NCBI RefSeq assembly: GCF_014495685.1
Contig: NZ_JACTVI010000002.1
Coordinates: 24,742-88,741, forward strand
Source: Streptomyces sp. TRM68367
Lineage (GTDB): Bacteria; Actinomycetota; Actinomycetes; Streptomycetales; Streptomycetaceae
Reading direction: 5' to 3'
DNA length: 64,000 nt
Notes under the pieces: model-generated
Told to the model about the DNA's origin: nothing
Databases searched by the model: none
What the model saw: only the letters and a program-made list of their open reading frames with translations
Program-made: the position numbers and the translations under genes
Part shown: one piece after another, positions 53,596 to 61,824 of the stretch
Position numbering within the stretch: position 1 is the stretch's first letter
Layout of the letters: every line of letters starts with the position of its first letter

Positions 53596-53803
53596 CGCGG
53601 CCCGTATCTCAGGCCCCGAGGGAGTGCCGAGGTAGCGCAGCGTGCACCTCCCCGGCGGCGACGCGGACCGTCATCCGGGCCCCCGGCCAGGCGGGAGGCC
53701 ACGACGTCGGGCCCGCGGCTCGTGGACCTCACAATCCGGGAAGGCGACACGTTCCAGGTCTTCGAGGCAGACGACTGCGCAGTGAGCGTCGGGCGGGCCT
53801 GGG

Positions 53804-54748
53804 TCACCGGGTGCGACCCGGCATGGGGATCTTCGCCGTCGGCAGCCCCGGGCTTGGGCCCGAAGGGAGGGCAGCGCTGGGGGTCTGGCGCGCGGGGGCC
53901 AGGGCACGCATGCGGTCGACAGCGGTGTGCAGGTCCTCACCGAGACTGCGCACGGTGGCCGCGGCGTCCTCAAGGTCGTAGTGGAGGTCGAATCCGTCGT
54001 CCTGCTCGGCTTCCTTGGCTTTCTCCCCGGCTGCTTCGAAGAACTCGCCGAGCCGCTCCAGCAGGCCGCTGGTGGGGTCCAGGATCTGGTGCAGCAGGGC
54101 GGCGGCGTCCGCATGCGACTCGGTTGCGTTGAGCCGGTCGGTGAGAGCGAGGAGCGCATCGCCGTAGGCGGAGGTGCGGTCCGCGTTGTCGGAGACGTCC
54201 GGGGTCTTGGGGGCGCGGGGCGTCGGCGTGGCTGCGGACATCAGCGCGCTTGCGGTGGACGAGGAGACAGCGGGCAGCAGCCCGAGTTGGATGAGCCGCT
54301 GGTCGATCGCCTCGATCAGGTGCGTGGCGTTGGCGCCGTGGCGGGCTTCGGGCCGCTCAGGGGCACCGGGGTCGGTGGAGGGGGCCGAGTCGTAGATCAC
54401 TTCGAACAGGGCCTGGTCGTCGGGATGCTGGCGGGTCACGGTCCACCCCTGCGGGTCACCTGGCGGACGGTCGCAGGGGGGCTCCTGCGGCGGGCCGATG
54501 ATCAGGTAACTGTCGTCGGGGAGTGATACGCGCACGATGTACGCGCTGAGGCCGAACTCGATGTCGCACTCCAGCCCGCGCTGCCGCAGCGGCGTGGTGA
54601 TGTGCGCGTGGCGGCGCCACAGCTCCTGCCACCAGGCGGTGTCCACGTTGCGGTGGTCGGGGAGCGGCGCAAACGCAGACGCGTCGACGGACGTGCGGCG
54701 GGCGTCGGCGTGGGAGGCGGGCGGGGTGTTCTTGTCCTCAGCGACCAC
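53804..54748 (-). CDS. Two-domain protein with C-terminal helical module
   Basis: 314 aa, GTG 54748 behind GGGAGAAG. The N-terminal domain (WWQELWRRHAHITTPLRQRG, IVRVSLPDDSYLIIGPPQEP, EVIYDSAPSTD) is followed by a linker and the helical module at about 195-285 (LTDRLNATESHADAAALL, ILDPTSGLLERLGEFFEAA, SLGEDLHTAVDRMRAL), nearly a copy of the 51523 protein. The 208 bp between this stop and the gene at 53595 hold no clear gene. Function unknown. Confidence 0.7.
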   Translation of the reverse strand: MVAEDKNTPPASHADARRTSVDASAFAPLPDHRNVDTAWWQELWRRHAHITTPLRQRGLECDIEFGLSAYIVRVSLPDDSYLIIGPPQEPPCDRPPGDPQGWTVTRQHPDDQALFEVIYDSAPSTDPGAPERPEARHGANATHLIEAIDQRLIQLGLLPAVSSSTASALMSAATPTPRAPKTPDVSDNADRTSAYGDALLALTDRLNATESHADAAALLHQILDPTSGLLERLGEFFEAAGEKAKEAEQDDGFDLHYDLEDAAATVRSLGEDLHTAVDRMRALAPARQTPSAALPSGPSPGLPTAKIPMPGRTR

Positions 54749-54980
54749 GGCTTCTCCCGCGCGAGGGTGCGTGGCGCAGCGGCGGGGTCCGGCGCGTGGG
54801 ACCGGGCTTTGGCTCCGGAAGAGGGGTGAAGTCGAATTCGTACTCGTCGTAGGCGTTGATCAAGCCGTGCTCCAACTGGGCTTCGCGCTCGGCGACCTGC
54901 GCCATGAGGTCGTCGTGCTCTGCCTGGCACTGCTGGTACTCGGCCCAGTCGGCGTCGCTGAAGTGGGCGGGGCGGTTCAG
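54738..54980 (-). CDS. Small acidic-helical protein opening at CTG
   Basis: 80 aa. AAGGAG lies 4 nt before CTG 54980, and the end overlaps the next gene by 11 nt. DADWAEYQQCQAEHDDLMAQ and VAEREAQLEHGLINAYDEY predict one long helix pair, then a basic Pro/Arg tail. The first ATG in frame would leave only about 55 residues. Function unknown. Confidence 0.6.
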   Translation of the reverse strand: MNRPAHFSDADWAEYQQCQAEHDDLMAQVAEREAQLEHGLINAYDEYEFDFTPLPEPKPGPTRRTPPLRHAPSRGRSRGR

Positions 54981-55026
54981 GGGACTCCTTGAGAGGGTGA
55001 TGCCGGCGTGGATGCTTCGGTGCGGG

Positions 55027-55596
55027 CTACCGGTGGCGTGCGCTCGGCCGGGGCGGCGGGGGCGCCGGGCTCTCCCGCCGGGAAGGCGCGGGGAAGAAGC
55101 GGTGGAAGTCGAGGTGGGCGTCGAGTTCCTTGACCGCGTCGCGGAGCGATTCCGACGTGCGCCGCAGATAGGCGCGCGCCGTGGCGTGGTCGATGACCAT
55201 GCGGTTATCCCGGTGGTGCCGGTCGGTCGGGCTGGAGGACCGGGGCAGGGAAAGGGCCCTCTCCGCTGTCTCGGCGAAGTACGGGGCTGCGTGGCTCGAC
55301 ATGGTGGCCGCCGCCGCGAGGTGGGCGAGTACGGCGCTGCCGGCGCGGTTCGTGCTGTGGGCGGTCCGGGCGAATTCGGCAGTCATGCGGACGACGTCGC
55401 GGGAGAGGACCTGCGCGTCGGCGGCATGCTGAAGCAGATCGGCGTAGGACGGCGTGGCCGGCACATGACCGGTCTCGTCCAGCAGCTGCCACTGCTCGGC
55501 GGCGTCGAGGAGTTTGGCCTTCATGCCGTCGAGCGCGCCGATAAGGCGGAGGGTGGCGTCGCGAGGTATCAGTTCGCGCTGGGCATCGGAATTCAT
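55027..55596 (-). CDS. Helical hypothetical protein
   Basis: 189 aa, ATG 55596 behind AAGAGG. Four helices: LIGALDGMKAKLLDAAEQWQ, YADLLQHAADAQVLSRDVV, AVLAHLAAAATMSSHAAPYF, SESLRDAVKELDAHLDFHRF. Downstream neighbour of the VirB4-like gene (15 bp), so it is likely part of the transfer operon; it may be an accessory factor. No known family. Confidence 0.65.
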   Translation of the reverse strand: MNSDAQRELIPRDATLRLIGALDGMKAKLLDAAEQWQLLDETGHVPATPSYADLLQHAADAQVLSRDVVRMTAEFARTAHSTNRAGSAVLAHLAAAATMSSHAAPYFAETAERALSLPRSSSPTDRHHRDNRMVIDHATARAYLRRTSESLRDAVKELDAHLDFHRFFPAPSRRESPAPPPPRPSARHR

Positions 55597-55610
55597 GAGC
55601 CTCTTGCTTT

Positions 55611-57125
55611 TCAGTGCATGCGGGCGTCGGTGTCGAAGAGCGCCAGCTCGTGCGCGTGCAGAAGGTGCTGCACGATGAAAGATCGTCCGGCGACTTTCCA
55701 CAGGCCACGCCCTCGGTTGAGGTGGGCGATGGCGTCCATTTCGACGGACGTCAGGCCGAGCAGCGAGGCTGCGGCATGAAGTTGGTCGGTCTCCTGGCGG
55801 TAAATGATGCGGGTGGAGCAGTCCGCGAGGAGTCCTTCGGCCAGAGCCCGGCCCTGCGATCCGGCGTCGCCGGCGGTGAGCAAGTCGCTGAGCCGGTGGA
55901 TCACCATGAGGTTCGCGATGCCGAGGCCGCGGCTCAGCTTCCACTGGGCCTGCATGCGCTGCAGCAGACCGACGTGCCTCATCAATCGCCACGCCTCGTC
56001 GTACACGATCCAGCGCCGGCCGCCGGACGGATCGGAGAGGGCGGACTCCATCCAGGCACTCGCGCAGGTCATCGCCAGAACGAGAGCGGTGTCGTCGCCG
56101 GAGCCGCCCAGCCGGGACAAGTCGATGGTGAGCATCGGCGCGTTCGGGTCGAAGGCGACGGTGGAGGGGGCGTCGAACATGCCGGCCAAGTCACCGTGGA
56201 CGAGGCGGCGCATCGCGTGGGCCAGGTCGCGGGCGGCGTCGCCGAGCTGGCCCGACATCATCCCGGCGGCCTCGTTGAGCGCACTCGGATTGTTGAGGGT
56301 GGCGGCGACGTCACCGAGGAGCGGGGTGCGGCCGGTGTCGACGGCGCGGGTGACGACGGCGTCCAGGGCGACGTCCAGGGCGGTGTGCTCCATGGGCATC
56401 AGGTCCCGGCCCAGGACGGTCCGGGCCAGGGAACCGAGCAGGAGCAGGCGTCGTTTGCGGATCTCGCCGACCCAGTCGGCCTCGGAGACGCTCTCCGGGC
56501 GCGGGGCCGCGTCCAGAGGGTTCAGCCGTCCGGGCAGTCCGGGGCCGAGAGCGACGGACCGGCCGCCGAGGGCCTCCGCCACCGGCGTCCACTCGCCCTT
56601 CGGGTCACACGGGACGTAGACGCGGTATCCGAAGGCCACCGAACGCAGCGCGAAGCTCTTGGCGAGCGCGCTCTTGCCCTGGCCGATCACCCCGGCGAGC
56701 AAGAGGTTCGGGTTGGTGAATCCCTCGACCTTGCCGTACAGCGCGAACGGATCGAAGACAAAGGACGCTTCCGCGTGGACGTCGCGCCCGATGTAGATGC
56801 CCTCGGCGCCGAGGCCGCCTTCGGCCAGGAAGGGGTATGCGCCGGCGGCCACGGCCGTCGTCATGCGGTGGGCGGGCAGCTTCAGCCGGTTATTACGCGC
56901 GGAGGCGGGTCCGGGACGTCCGCTCGGTGGGTAGAGCGCGGCGGGCATCTCGTGCTCGGCGGATGTGCTCTCGGTCTGGTGGGCGCTGGCTTCCGCGCGG
57001 GCCTTGGCGGTGGCCTCGGCGAGCTGGCGACGGGCGGCCTTGCGGCTGGCGCGGTCGGTGCCGTGGGGGGTGAAGAGCGGGCTGGCGGACGCGCGACGTG
57101 CGCGACGGGCGGGCCGGTGGCTCAT
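55611..57125 (-). CDS. VirB4-like type IV secretion ATPase
   Basis: 504 aa. A basic helical N-terminus precedes the ATPase core: Walker A GVIGQGKSALAKS at about 145-157, Walker B RWIVYDEAWRLM, then MVIHRLSDLL and RIIYRQETDQ of the arginine-finger region. The usual VirB4 N-terminal domain is absent; it seems to be carried by the separate SCO6880-family protein. Known: VirB4 powers assembly of the channel and pilin extraction. Start ATG 57125 behind GAGGG. Confidence 0.88.
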   Translation of the reverse strand: MSHRPARRARRASASPLFTPHGTDRASRKAARRQLAEATAKARAEASAHQTESTSAEHEMPAALYPPSGRPGPASARNNRLKLPAHRMTTAVAAGAYPFLAEGGLGAEGIYIGRDVHAEASFVFDPFALYGKVEGFTNPNLLLAGVIGQGKSALAKSFALRSVAFGYRVYVPCDPKGEWTPVAEALGGRSVALGPGLPGRLNPLDAAPRPESVSEADWVGEIRKRRLLLLGSLARTVLGRDLMPMEHTALDVALDAVVTRAVDTGRTPLLGDVAATLNNPSALNEAAGMMSGQLGDAARDLAHAMRRLVHGDLAGMFDAPSTVAFDPNAPMLTIDLSRLGGSGDDTALVLAMTCASAWMESALSDPSGGRRWIVYDEAWRLMRHVGLLQRMQAQWKLSRGLGIANLMVIHRLSDLLTAGDAGSQGRALAEGLLADCSTRIIYRQETDQLHAAASLLGLTSVEMDAIAHLNRGRGLWKVAGRSFIVQHLLHAHELALFDTDARMH

Positions 57126-57153
57126 CGGTGGCCCTCGTTTCTGCGGGTGGTGC

Positions 57154-57615
57154 TCATCGCACGCAGGCCGTGGTGTGCGGGCGGAGGTCGGTGGGGGTGG
57201 TCTTGCGGCGGATGATGTGTCCGGCGGCGAGGTGGCGCTGGCAGATCGTGAGCACGGGCGGTCCCTCGGGCAGCCGCTCTGGATGGCATGCGCTCGACTC
57301 GGCTTCTGCTGCTGTGTTGTTGGGCAGCAGGTGGAAGGCGGAGTGGACCTCGCTGGTGGCCTGCCAGAGGCGGGTGTGCGCGGTGGCGAGGTGGCGGCCG
57401 GCGGCGGGGTGTGGCGGACGGGTGGTTTCGGCGAGGCGGTCCAGGAGTTGGTGCAGGGCGGTGAGGTGGGCGTGGAGCACGTCAAGGTGCAGGCGGTCCG
57501 CCGGCCGGGGCGGGGTCGCGTCCGACGAGGCAAGGGCCCGGGTGTGGTGGCGGACTCCGGCGCTCGCGGCGCGGAGGTAGGGGTGCGCGTCGTCCGGAGG
57601 TGTGCGAGAGGTCAA
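57154..57615 (-). CDS. Hypothetical protein in the T4SS operon
   Basis: 153 aa, TTG 57615 behind GGAAGGA. His-rich helical middle (LDVLHAHLTALHQLLDRLAE; LATAHTRLWQATSEVHSAF) and C-terminal CHPERLPEG...LTICQRHLAAGHII, whose two Cys and several His could bind metal. Located between the VirB4-like and SCO6880-family genes. Function unknown. Confidence 0.65.
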   Translation of the reverse strand: MTSRTPPDDAHPYLRAASAGVRHHTRALASSDATPPRPADRLHLDVLHAHLTALHQLLDRLAETTRPPHPAAGRHLATAHTRLWQATSEVHSAFHLLPNNTAAEAESSACHPERLPEGPPVLTICQRHLAAGHIIRRKTTPTDLRPHTTACVR

Positions 57616-57715
57616 AGGTGGTGGTCCTTCCTGCCGGGAGGCAGGGACGGCGACGGGTGGTCCGCCGCGGGTGAGCGAAGAGCAGTGGGCCGGGGTGCTG
57701 GCCGGCGGGGCTGGC

Positions 57716-59188
57716 TCACGGGGCGGTCCGGGCGAGCGGGAGCGCGGTGAGGGTGAAGGCGTCCGGCTGCTGGTAGTTGAGCCTGCGCAGGTCGACGCCC
57801 GAGGTGACGGCGTGGGTCTCGATCTGCGCGCAGGCGGCGTCCAGGAGGGCGTCGGTCTCGGCGGTGACGGTGACCAGGCCGGTCAGGGCCACGTCCGCGT
57901 GCCCGGCGATGAGCTGGCGCTCACGCTGCTTGACGTCGGCGTACTCGACGGAGTCTTCCTCGCTGTCGACCTGCCCCCGGCGGGCCCGTTCGTTGGCGTC
58001 GGCGATGATCGCCGCCTTCTTCCTCTGGACGTCCCGCAGTGCGGACTCGAGCCCCTGCGGCACGTATATAAGGGAGAGGCTGCGCCGCACTCCGGCCGTG
58101 AACATGATCCCGTGCAGGAACCCGGCTCCCATTTCTGTGCGCGGCCAGTTCTCCACCCAGTACGTCGCGTGCCGTGCGCTGTCGGTGGCGAGGCGGTCGT
58201 ACTCCTCGAACTGGACGACGGGCCCGGCGGCTGCGGGGTCGGCCTCGGCGCGGCCGGTCTCGGACCACTGCTGGAGGGCCGCGAGGGCCCCCGGATCGTA
58301 GGCGGTGCGGATGACGGCGGCGATCTCCCGCGAGGTCAGCCACCCGGTGACCTGGAGTCCGGCGTTGCGGGCGGCCTGGGCGATGGAGGCGGTGGTCTGC
58401 TCCATGACGGTGAACGCCCCGGGCAAGCCTCCGCCGGCCTGGCTGATCAGGCGCCGGGCGGCTTTGAGGTCGAGGGAGATGGCGAGGTAGGTCTCGTGCG
58501 GGGCTGCGGCGGGGCCGGCCGAGGAGACCAGTTCGGAGTAGATCTGTCCGGCGACGGGGGTCTGGGGCTGCCCGTTCTGGGTCCAGTGGCGGGTGAGGGC
58601 GTCGCCGCTGTCGGGGACGGTGCGCTCCAGCACCTGCACGGTGGCGATATGACCGGTGCGGGCGATGCCTGCGAGCGCGCGTCCCCAGCTGCTCACGTTG
58701 TGGTTCTGGGCGGCGGGGTCGAGGAGGGCGAAGGCGCGGCTGCTGACGCGGGCGATGGCGGTCAGGGTCTGCTGGTGCGGGTCGTGGACGGCCGCGGCGC
58801 CGTTGGCGGAGTCGCCGGGGGTGACCACCTTGAGGGAGGCGGTGGTGCCGGGCAGGTGGAGGACGCCGTCCTGCCGGGGGCGGGTGACGGGCCGGGCGAG
58901 CCAGAGGGTCTGGCCGGTCCGGCGGCGGTGTGCGTAGCGGGTGACGATCGGTGCCCAGTCGATGAGGGAGCGGCCGTGCCGGCGGATCGCGACGAGGGCA
59001 CCGGAAGCGGCCCACAGCGGGGTCAGGGCGACGGCGCCGAGCAGTCCGGTGGAGACCACCGTCATCAGCAGCACCGCCAACATGCAGGAAACGAGCATGA
59101 GTTGGGGCAGGGAGAGGCCGAGGAGGATGCCGCGGCGGGGCCGGTGCGGGAACTTCACCGTGACCGGGGCGACGGAGAGATCAGTCAA
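57716..59188 (-). CDS. SCO6880-family type IV secretion protein
   Basis: 490 aa, TTG 59188. N-terminal VTVKFPHRPRRGILLGLSLPQ is followed by two membrane segments (about 22-65), like VirB3/PrgI. The soluble remainder contains WVENWPRTEMGAGFLHGIMF and QRERQLIAGHADVALTGLV, which resemble the VirB4 N-terminal domain. Known: in actinobacterial T4SSs VirB3- and VirB4-N-like parts occur fused in this family. It would partner the truncated VirB4 ATPase encoded downstream. Confidence 0.8.
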   Translation of the reverse strand: MTDLSVAPVTVKFPHRPRRGILLGLSLPQLMLVSCMLAVLLMTVVSTGLLGAVALTPLWAASGALVAIRRHGRSLIDWAPIVTRYAHRRRTGQTLWLARPVTRPRQDGVLHLPGTTASLKVVTPGDSANGAAAVHDPHQQTLTAIARVSSRAFALLDPAAQNHNVSSWGRALAGIARTGHIATVQVLERTVPDSGDALTRHWTQNGQPQTPVAGQIYSELVSSAGPAAAPHETYLAISLDLKAARRLISQAGGGLPGAFTVMEQTTASIAQAARNAGLQVTGWLTSREIAAVIRTAYDPGALAALQQWSETGRAEADPAAAGPVVQFEEYDRLATDSARHATYWVENWPRTEMGAGFLHGIMFTAGVRRSLSLIYVPQGLESALRDVQRKKAAIIADANERARRGQVDSEEDSVEYADVKQRERQLIAGHADVALTGLVTVTAETDALLDAACAQIETHAVTSGVDLRRLNYQQPDAFTLTALPLARTAP

Positions 59189-59269
59189 GGGGCGGGTCCT
59201 GGAGGCGCGGGTGGAACCCGGGGGCGGGAGGTGCAGTGCACGTCCCGCCCCCGGTAGGCGGGCAGGGGA

Positions 59270-60646
59270 TCAGAGGCCGGTCGGAGGCGGCGGCGGTGAG
59301 GCCGACCCGCTCGACGTGGCGTTCTGCGAGCCGGAGGACGGGGGTGCGCCCTGTGGCGGCGGAGTCGTGGTCGGCGGAGCGGACTGCCATCCGCCGCCCT
59401 GGCCGGACGCGGCATTCGCGCCAGATCCGCCCGGCCCCGGGCTGCCGCCCACCTGGCTGCTGGTGTCGTCGGACACGCTCGTCGGCGCGGGCTGGACGGC
59501 CTTCTCCAGACCGGACTTGACGGCATCGGCACCGGGCGAGACGCCCGTTCCGCCGCTTTGTGAACCTTCGTTGCCCTCTCTGCCTCCGCCGGTCGGGTTG
59601 GCGGCGACGTCGCCGGGGAAGCCGCCCCCGCTGGCGTCGGGGCCTTGCGGCGCGGCGCCTGCTCCGGCAGCAGCGCCACCGGTTCCGGCGGTAGCTGCAG
59701 CTGCGGCGGCCTTGCGGGCGGCCTTCTCAGCATGCGCCTTGGCGATCTGCGCTCCCGCGCCGCCGGCGCGGTGGATGGACTCGCCGTCGGTGCCGTCGGC
59801 TGCCCAGTGGACGAACTTGAAGACGGCGTACGGGCAGAGCAACACCAAGACCATGATCACGATGCCGGACATGACGTCGGCCAGAGCGGCGATGCCGTCC
59901 TTGGCCTCGGTTTTGCCCATGGCGGCGATACCGAGCACGAAGATCACGGTCATCAGCAGCTTGGAGACCACGAGGGTGGCGGTGGCTTCGATCCAGCCCT
60001 TGCGCCAGCGCCGGGCGACCTCCCAGCCGCCGCCGGCGGACGCGAAGACGGCCAGCGTGACCATGACGAGGATGCCGACCTTGCGGACCATCATCACGCA
60101 CCAGTAGAGGAAGGCGCCGATGGCTGCGCCGAGACCGGCGACGACTGGCACGAGCCAGCCCAGGCCGGACAGGCCGCCGATCTGGTTGACCTTCACGATG
60201 CGGCGCACGGCCGACTCGATGTTCAGGTGCGCGGTCTTGAACAGGCCGTCGCTGACGGCGTCGACCACTTCGACGGCGACTGTGGTGAAGGCGATGGCAC
60301 AGAAGGCGAACAGGACGCCGCTCATGGTGCCGGTGAACGCCTGTGCCAGCGCTTGTCCGTCGCGCCGGATGGCTGCCCGGACCAACTGCGCGCAGAACGT
60401 CGCGACCAGCAGGACCAGGCCCAGTGGCAGCAACATCTCGTAGTTGTCGACGAACCATCCGGCGTTCAGGTCCACCTTCGTGGTGGTGTTGACGGCCTCG
60501 GCGGCCAAATCGGCTGCGGCGGCTGCCAGTTCACCGGCGGACTTCGCCATCCAGTCACCGATGGCCTTGCCGGGGTCCGAGGCGAAATCCACCGCGTCAC
60601 CGACGGCGCACAGCTTGTCCGCCAAGGGAAAATCACAGAAACCCAC
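59270..60646 (-). CDS. VirB6/TrbL-like polytopic membrane protein
   Basis: 458 aa, GTG 60646 with AGGAG upstream. About six membrane segments between residues 70 and 285 (LLPLGLVLLVATFCAQLV; LGWLVPVVAGLGAAIGAFLYW; VGILVMVTLAVFASAGGG; LLMTVIFVLGIAAMG; IVIMVLVLLCPYAVFKFV), then a 150-residue Gly/Ser/Pro/Ala-rich tail. Known: TrbL/VirB6 proteins form part of the inner-membrane channel. The long disordered tail is common in Streptomyces versions. Confidence 0.82.
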   Translation of the reverse strand: MGFCDFPLADKLCAVGDAVDFASDPGKAIGDWMAKSAGELAAAAADLAAEAVNTTTKVDLNAGWFVDNYEMLLPLGLVLLVATFCAQLVRAAIRRDGQALAQAFTGTMSGVLFAFCAIAFTTVAVEVVDAVSDGLFKTAHLNIESAVRRIVKVNQIGGLSGLGWLVPVVAGLGAAIGAFLYWCVMMVRKVGILVMVTLAVFASAGGGWEVARRWRKGWIEATATLVVSKLLMTVIFVLGIAAMGKTEAKDGIAALADVMSGIVIMVLVLLCPYAVFKFVHWAADGTDGESIHRAGGAGAQIAKAHAEKAARKAAAAAATAGTGGAAAGAGAAPQGPDASGGGFPGDVAANPTGGGREGNEGSQSGGTGVSPGADAVKSGLEKAVQPAPTSVSDDTSSQVGGSPGPGGSGANAASGQGGGWQSAPPTTTPPPQGAPPSSGSQNATSSGSASPPPPPTGL

Positions 60647-60682
60647 GAGGAGTTACTCCTCCTTTCTTGTCTCAGGCGCGGG

Positions 60683-61375
60683 TCACTGTGTGACGCTCGG
60701 TGCGATCGCGGCCAGAGTGCAGTCGTGGTTCGGGCGGCACTGCACAGCGAGGGTCACTGCCCTCTCCTCGGCTCCGCCGCCGCCCTTCTTCCAGCTGAGC
60801 GTCTGCTTGCCGTTGACGGTGACGACGTAGATGTACGCCTCGGTGATCGCGGACGGGTCGTCGGCCAGGGCGGCCTTGAATGCGGAGGGGTAGTGGCCCT
60901 CGGTGACGCTGGCGGTGGCGTGCTGGTCCTGGTCGGCCATCCGTGACCACAGCAACGGATCGGGGACCTGGCCGGAGACCGAGGCCCAGTCGGCGTACTT
61001 GGTCTCGGTGGTCATCCAGGCGCGCATGCCGGCCAGTTGCTGGTCGCGGTTGGTGTCGCGGGTGTCGTAGGACCACAACATCTGGGCCGCCGCCTTGGCG
61101 TAGGCGACCGGTTCGGCGATCTGCGGGGGCTTAGGCACCGAACCGGATCCGGAGGAAGGTTTGGGGGCGGCCTCGGAGGAGGACGGGCTGCCAGTCGGGG
61201 CGGGCGCGGCGCTGTCCGGGGCCTGGTGGCCGTTGCCGCCGCCGGTCAGCAGGGCGACGATCCCGGCGATGGCGAGCAGGACGGCGACGGCGGAGGCGAC
61301 GATCGCGATGCGCCGGTTGGCCGACCAGCCCGTTCCGTACGAGGACAGCGAAAAGGAAGGGAATCGGTTCCGCAT
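60683..61375 (-). CDS. VirB8/TcpC-like bitopic transfer protein
   Basis: 230 aa. One membrane segment (about 23-43, IAIVASAVAVLLAIAGIVALL), a Ser/Pro linker, then an NTF2-like domain (AEPVAYAKAAAQMLWSYDTR; ATASVTEGHYPSAFKAALAD; AYIYVVTVNGKQTLSWKK). Topology and fold suit the VirB8/TcpC scaffold that links the channel to the wall. The ATG shares one base with the preceding stop (TGATG). Assignment by topology and context, not by clear homology. Confidence 0.65.
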   Translation of the reverse strand: MRNRFPSFSLSSYGTGWSANRRIAIVASAVAVLLAIAGIVALLTGGGNGHQAPDSAAPAPTGSPSSSEAAPKPSSGSGSVPKPPQIAEPVAYAKAAAQMLWSYDTRDTNRDQQLAGMRAWMTTETKYADWASVSGQVPDPLLWSRMADQDQHATASVTEGHYPSAFKAALADDPSAITEAYIYVVTVNGKQTLSWKKGGGGAEERAVTLAVQCRPNHDCTLAAIAPSVTQ

Positions 61376-61689
61376 CAGTGGACCTGCGACCCCAGGCCGG
61401 AAAAGAAGGCCACGATGCCGTTCGCGGCACCCAGACCGAGGGCGGCGCCGGCGGCTACGACCGCGCCCTTCTTTCCGTTGGCCTCGGCCTGGTGGCCACC
61501 GGTGTGGTGCCCCCAGGCCCATACGCCGAGCGAGACGGCGAGGGCGCCGACGACGGCGATGATCCCGAACATATTGATGCTGTTGACGACGTTCTTCAAC
61601 ACGCTCAGGCCGGGCAGGCCACCGCCCTTGGGCGAGATTCCTGGGTCGTAGGCGAGCTGGATGACGCGGTCTGCGAGAGGGACGGACAT
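61375..61689 (-). CDS. DUF6112-family small membrane protein, VirB2-like
   Basis: 104 aa, ATG 61689. Two hydrophobic segments (VVNSINMFGIIAVVGALAVSLGVW; AVVAAGAALGLGAANGIVAFF) separated by GHHTGGHQAEANGKKG. Size, two-TM layout and operon position match a pilin-like VirB2 subunit; I recall the family as DUF6112 in Streptomyces. No cleavable signal evident. Confidence 0.75.
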   Translation of the reverse strand: MSVPLADRVIQLAYDPGISPKGGGLPGLSVLKNVVNSINMFGIIAVVGALAVSLGVWAWGHHTGGHQAEANGKKGAVVAAGAALGLGAANGIVAFFSGLGSQVH

Positions 61690-61824
61690 AGGTGTGGCGG
61701 GGCTCCTTGCGTACGCGGGCCAGGCGAGGGCCGGCGGGAAGGGGAAAGCGGAGGGGGGAGGCGCGCTCGGGGCGCGGAAGTGGCCGCGGCGGCCCGCCCG
61801 GAGCGGTGCCGGGCGGGGGCGGCG

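Noticed and set aside
53701..53830. Short plus-strand frame encoding LTIREGDTFQVFEADD
   Set aside because: Protein-like composition, but it has no start signal and runs into the antisense of the gene at 53804; perhaps a remnant, not supportable as a gene.
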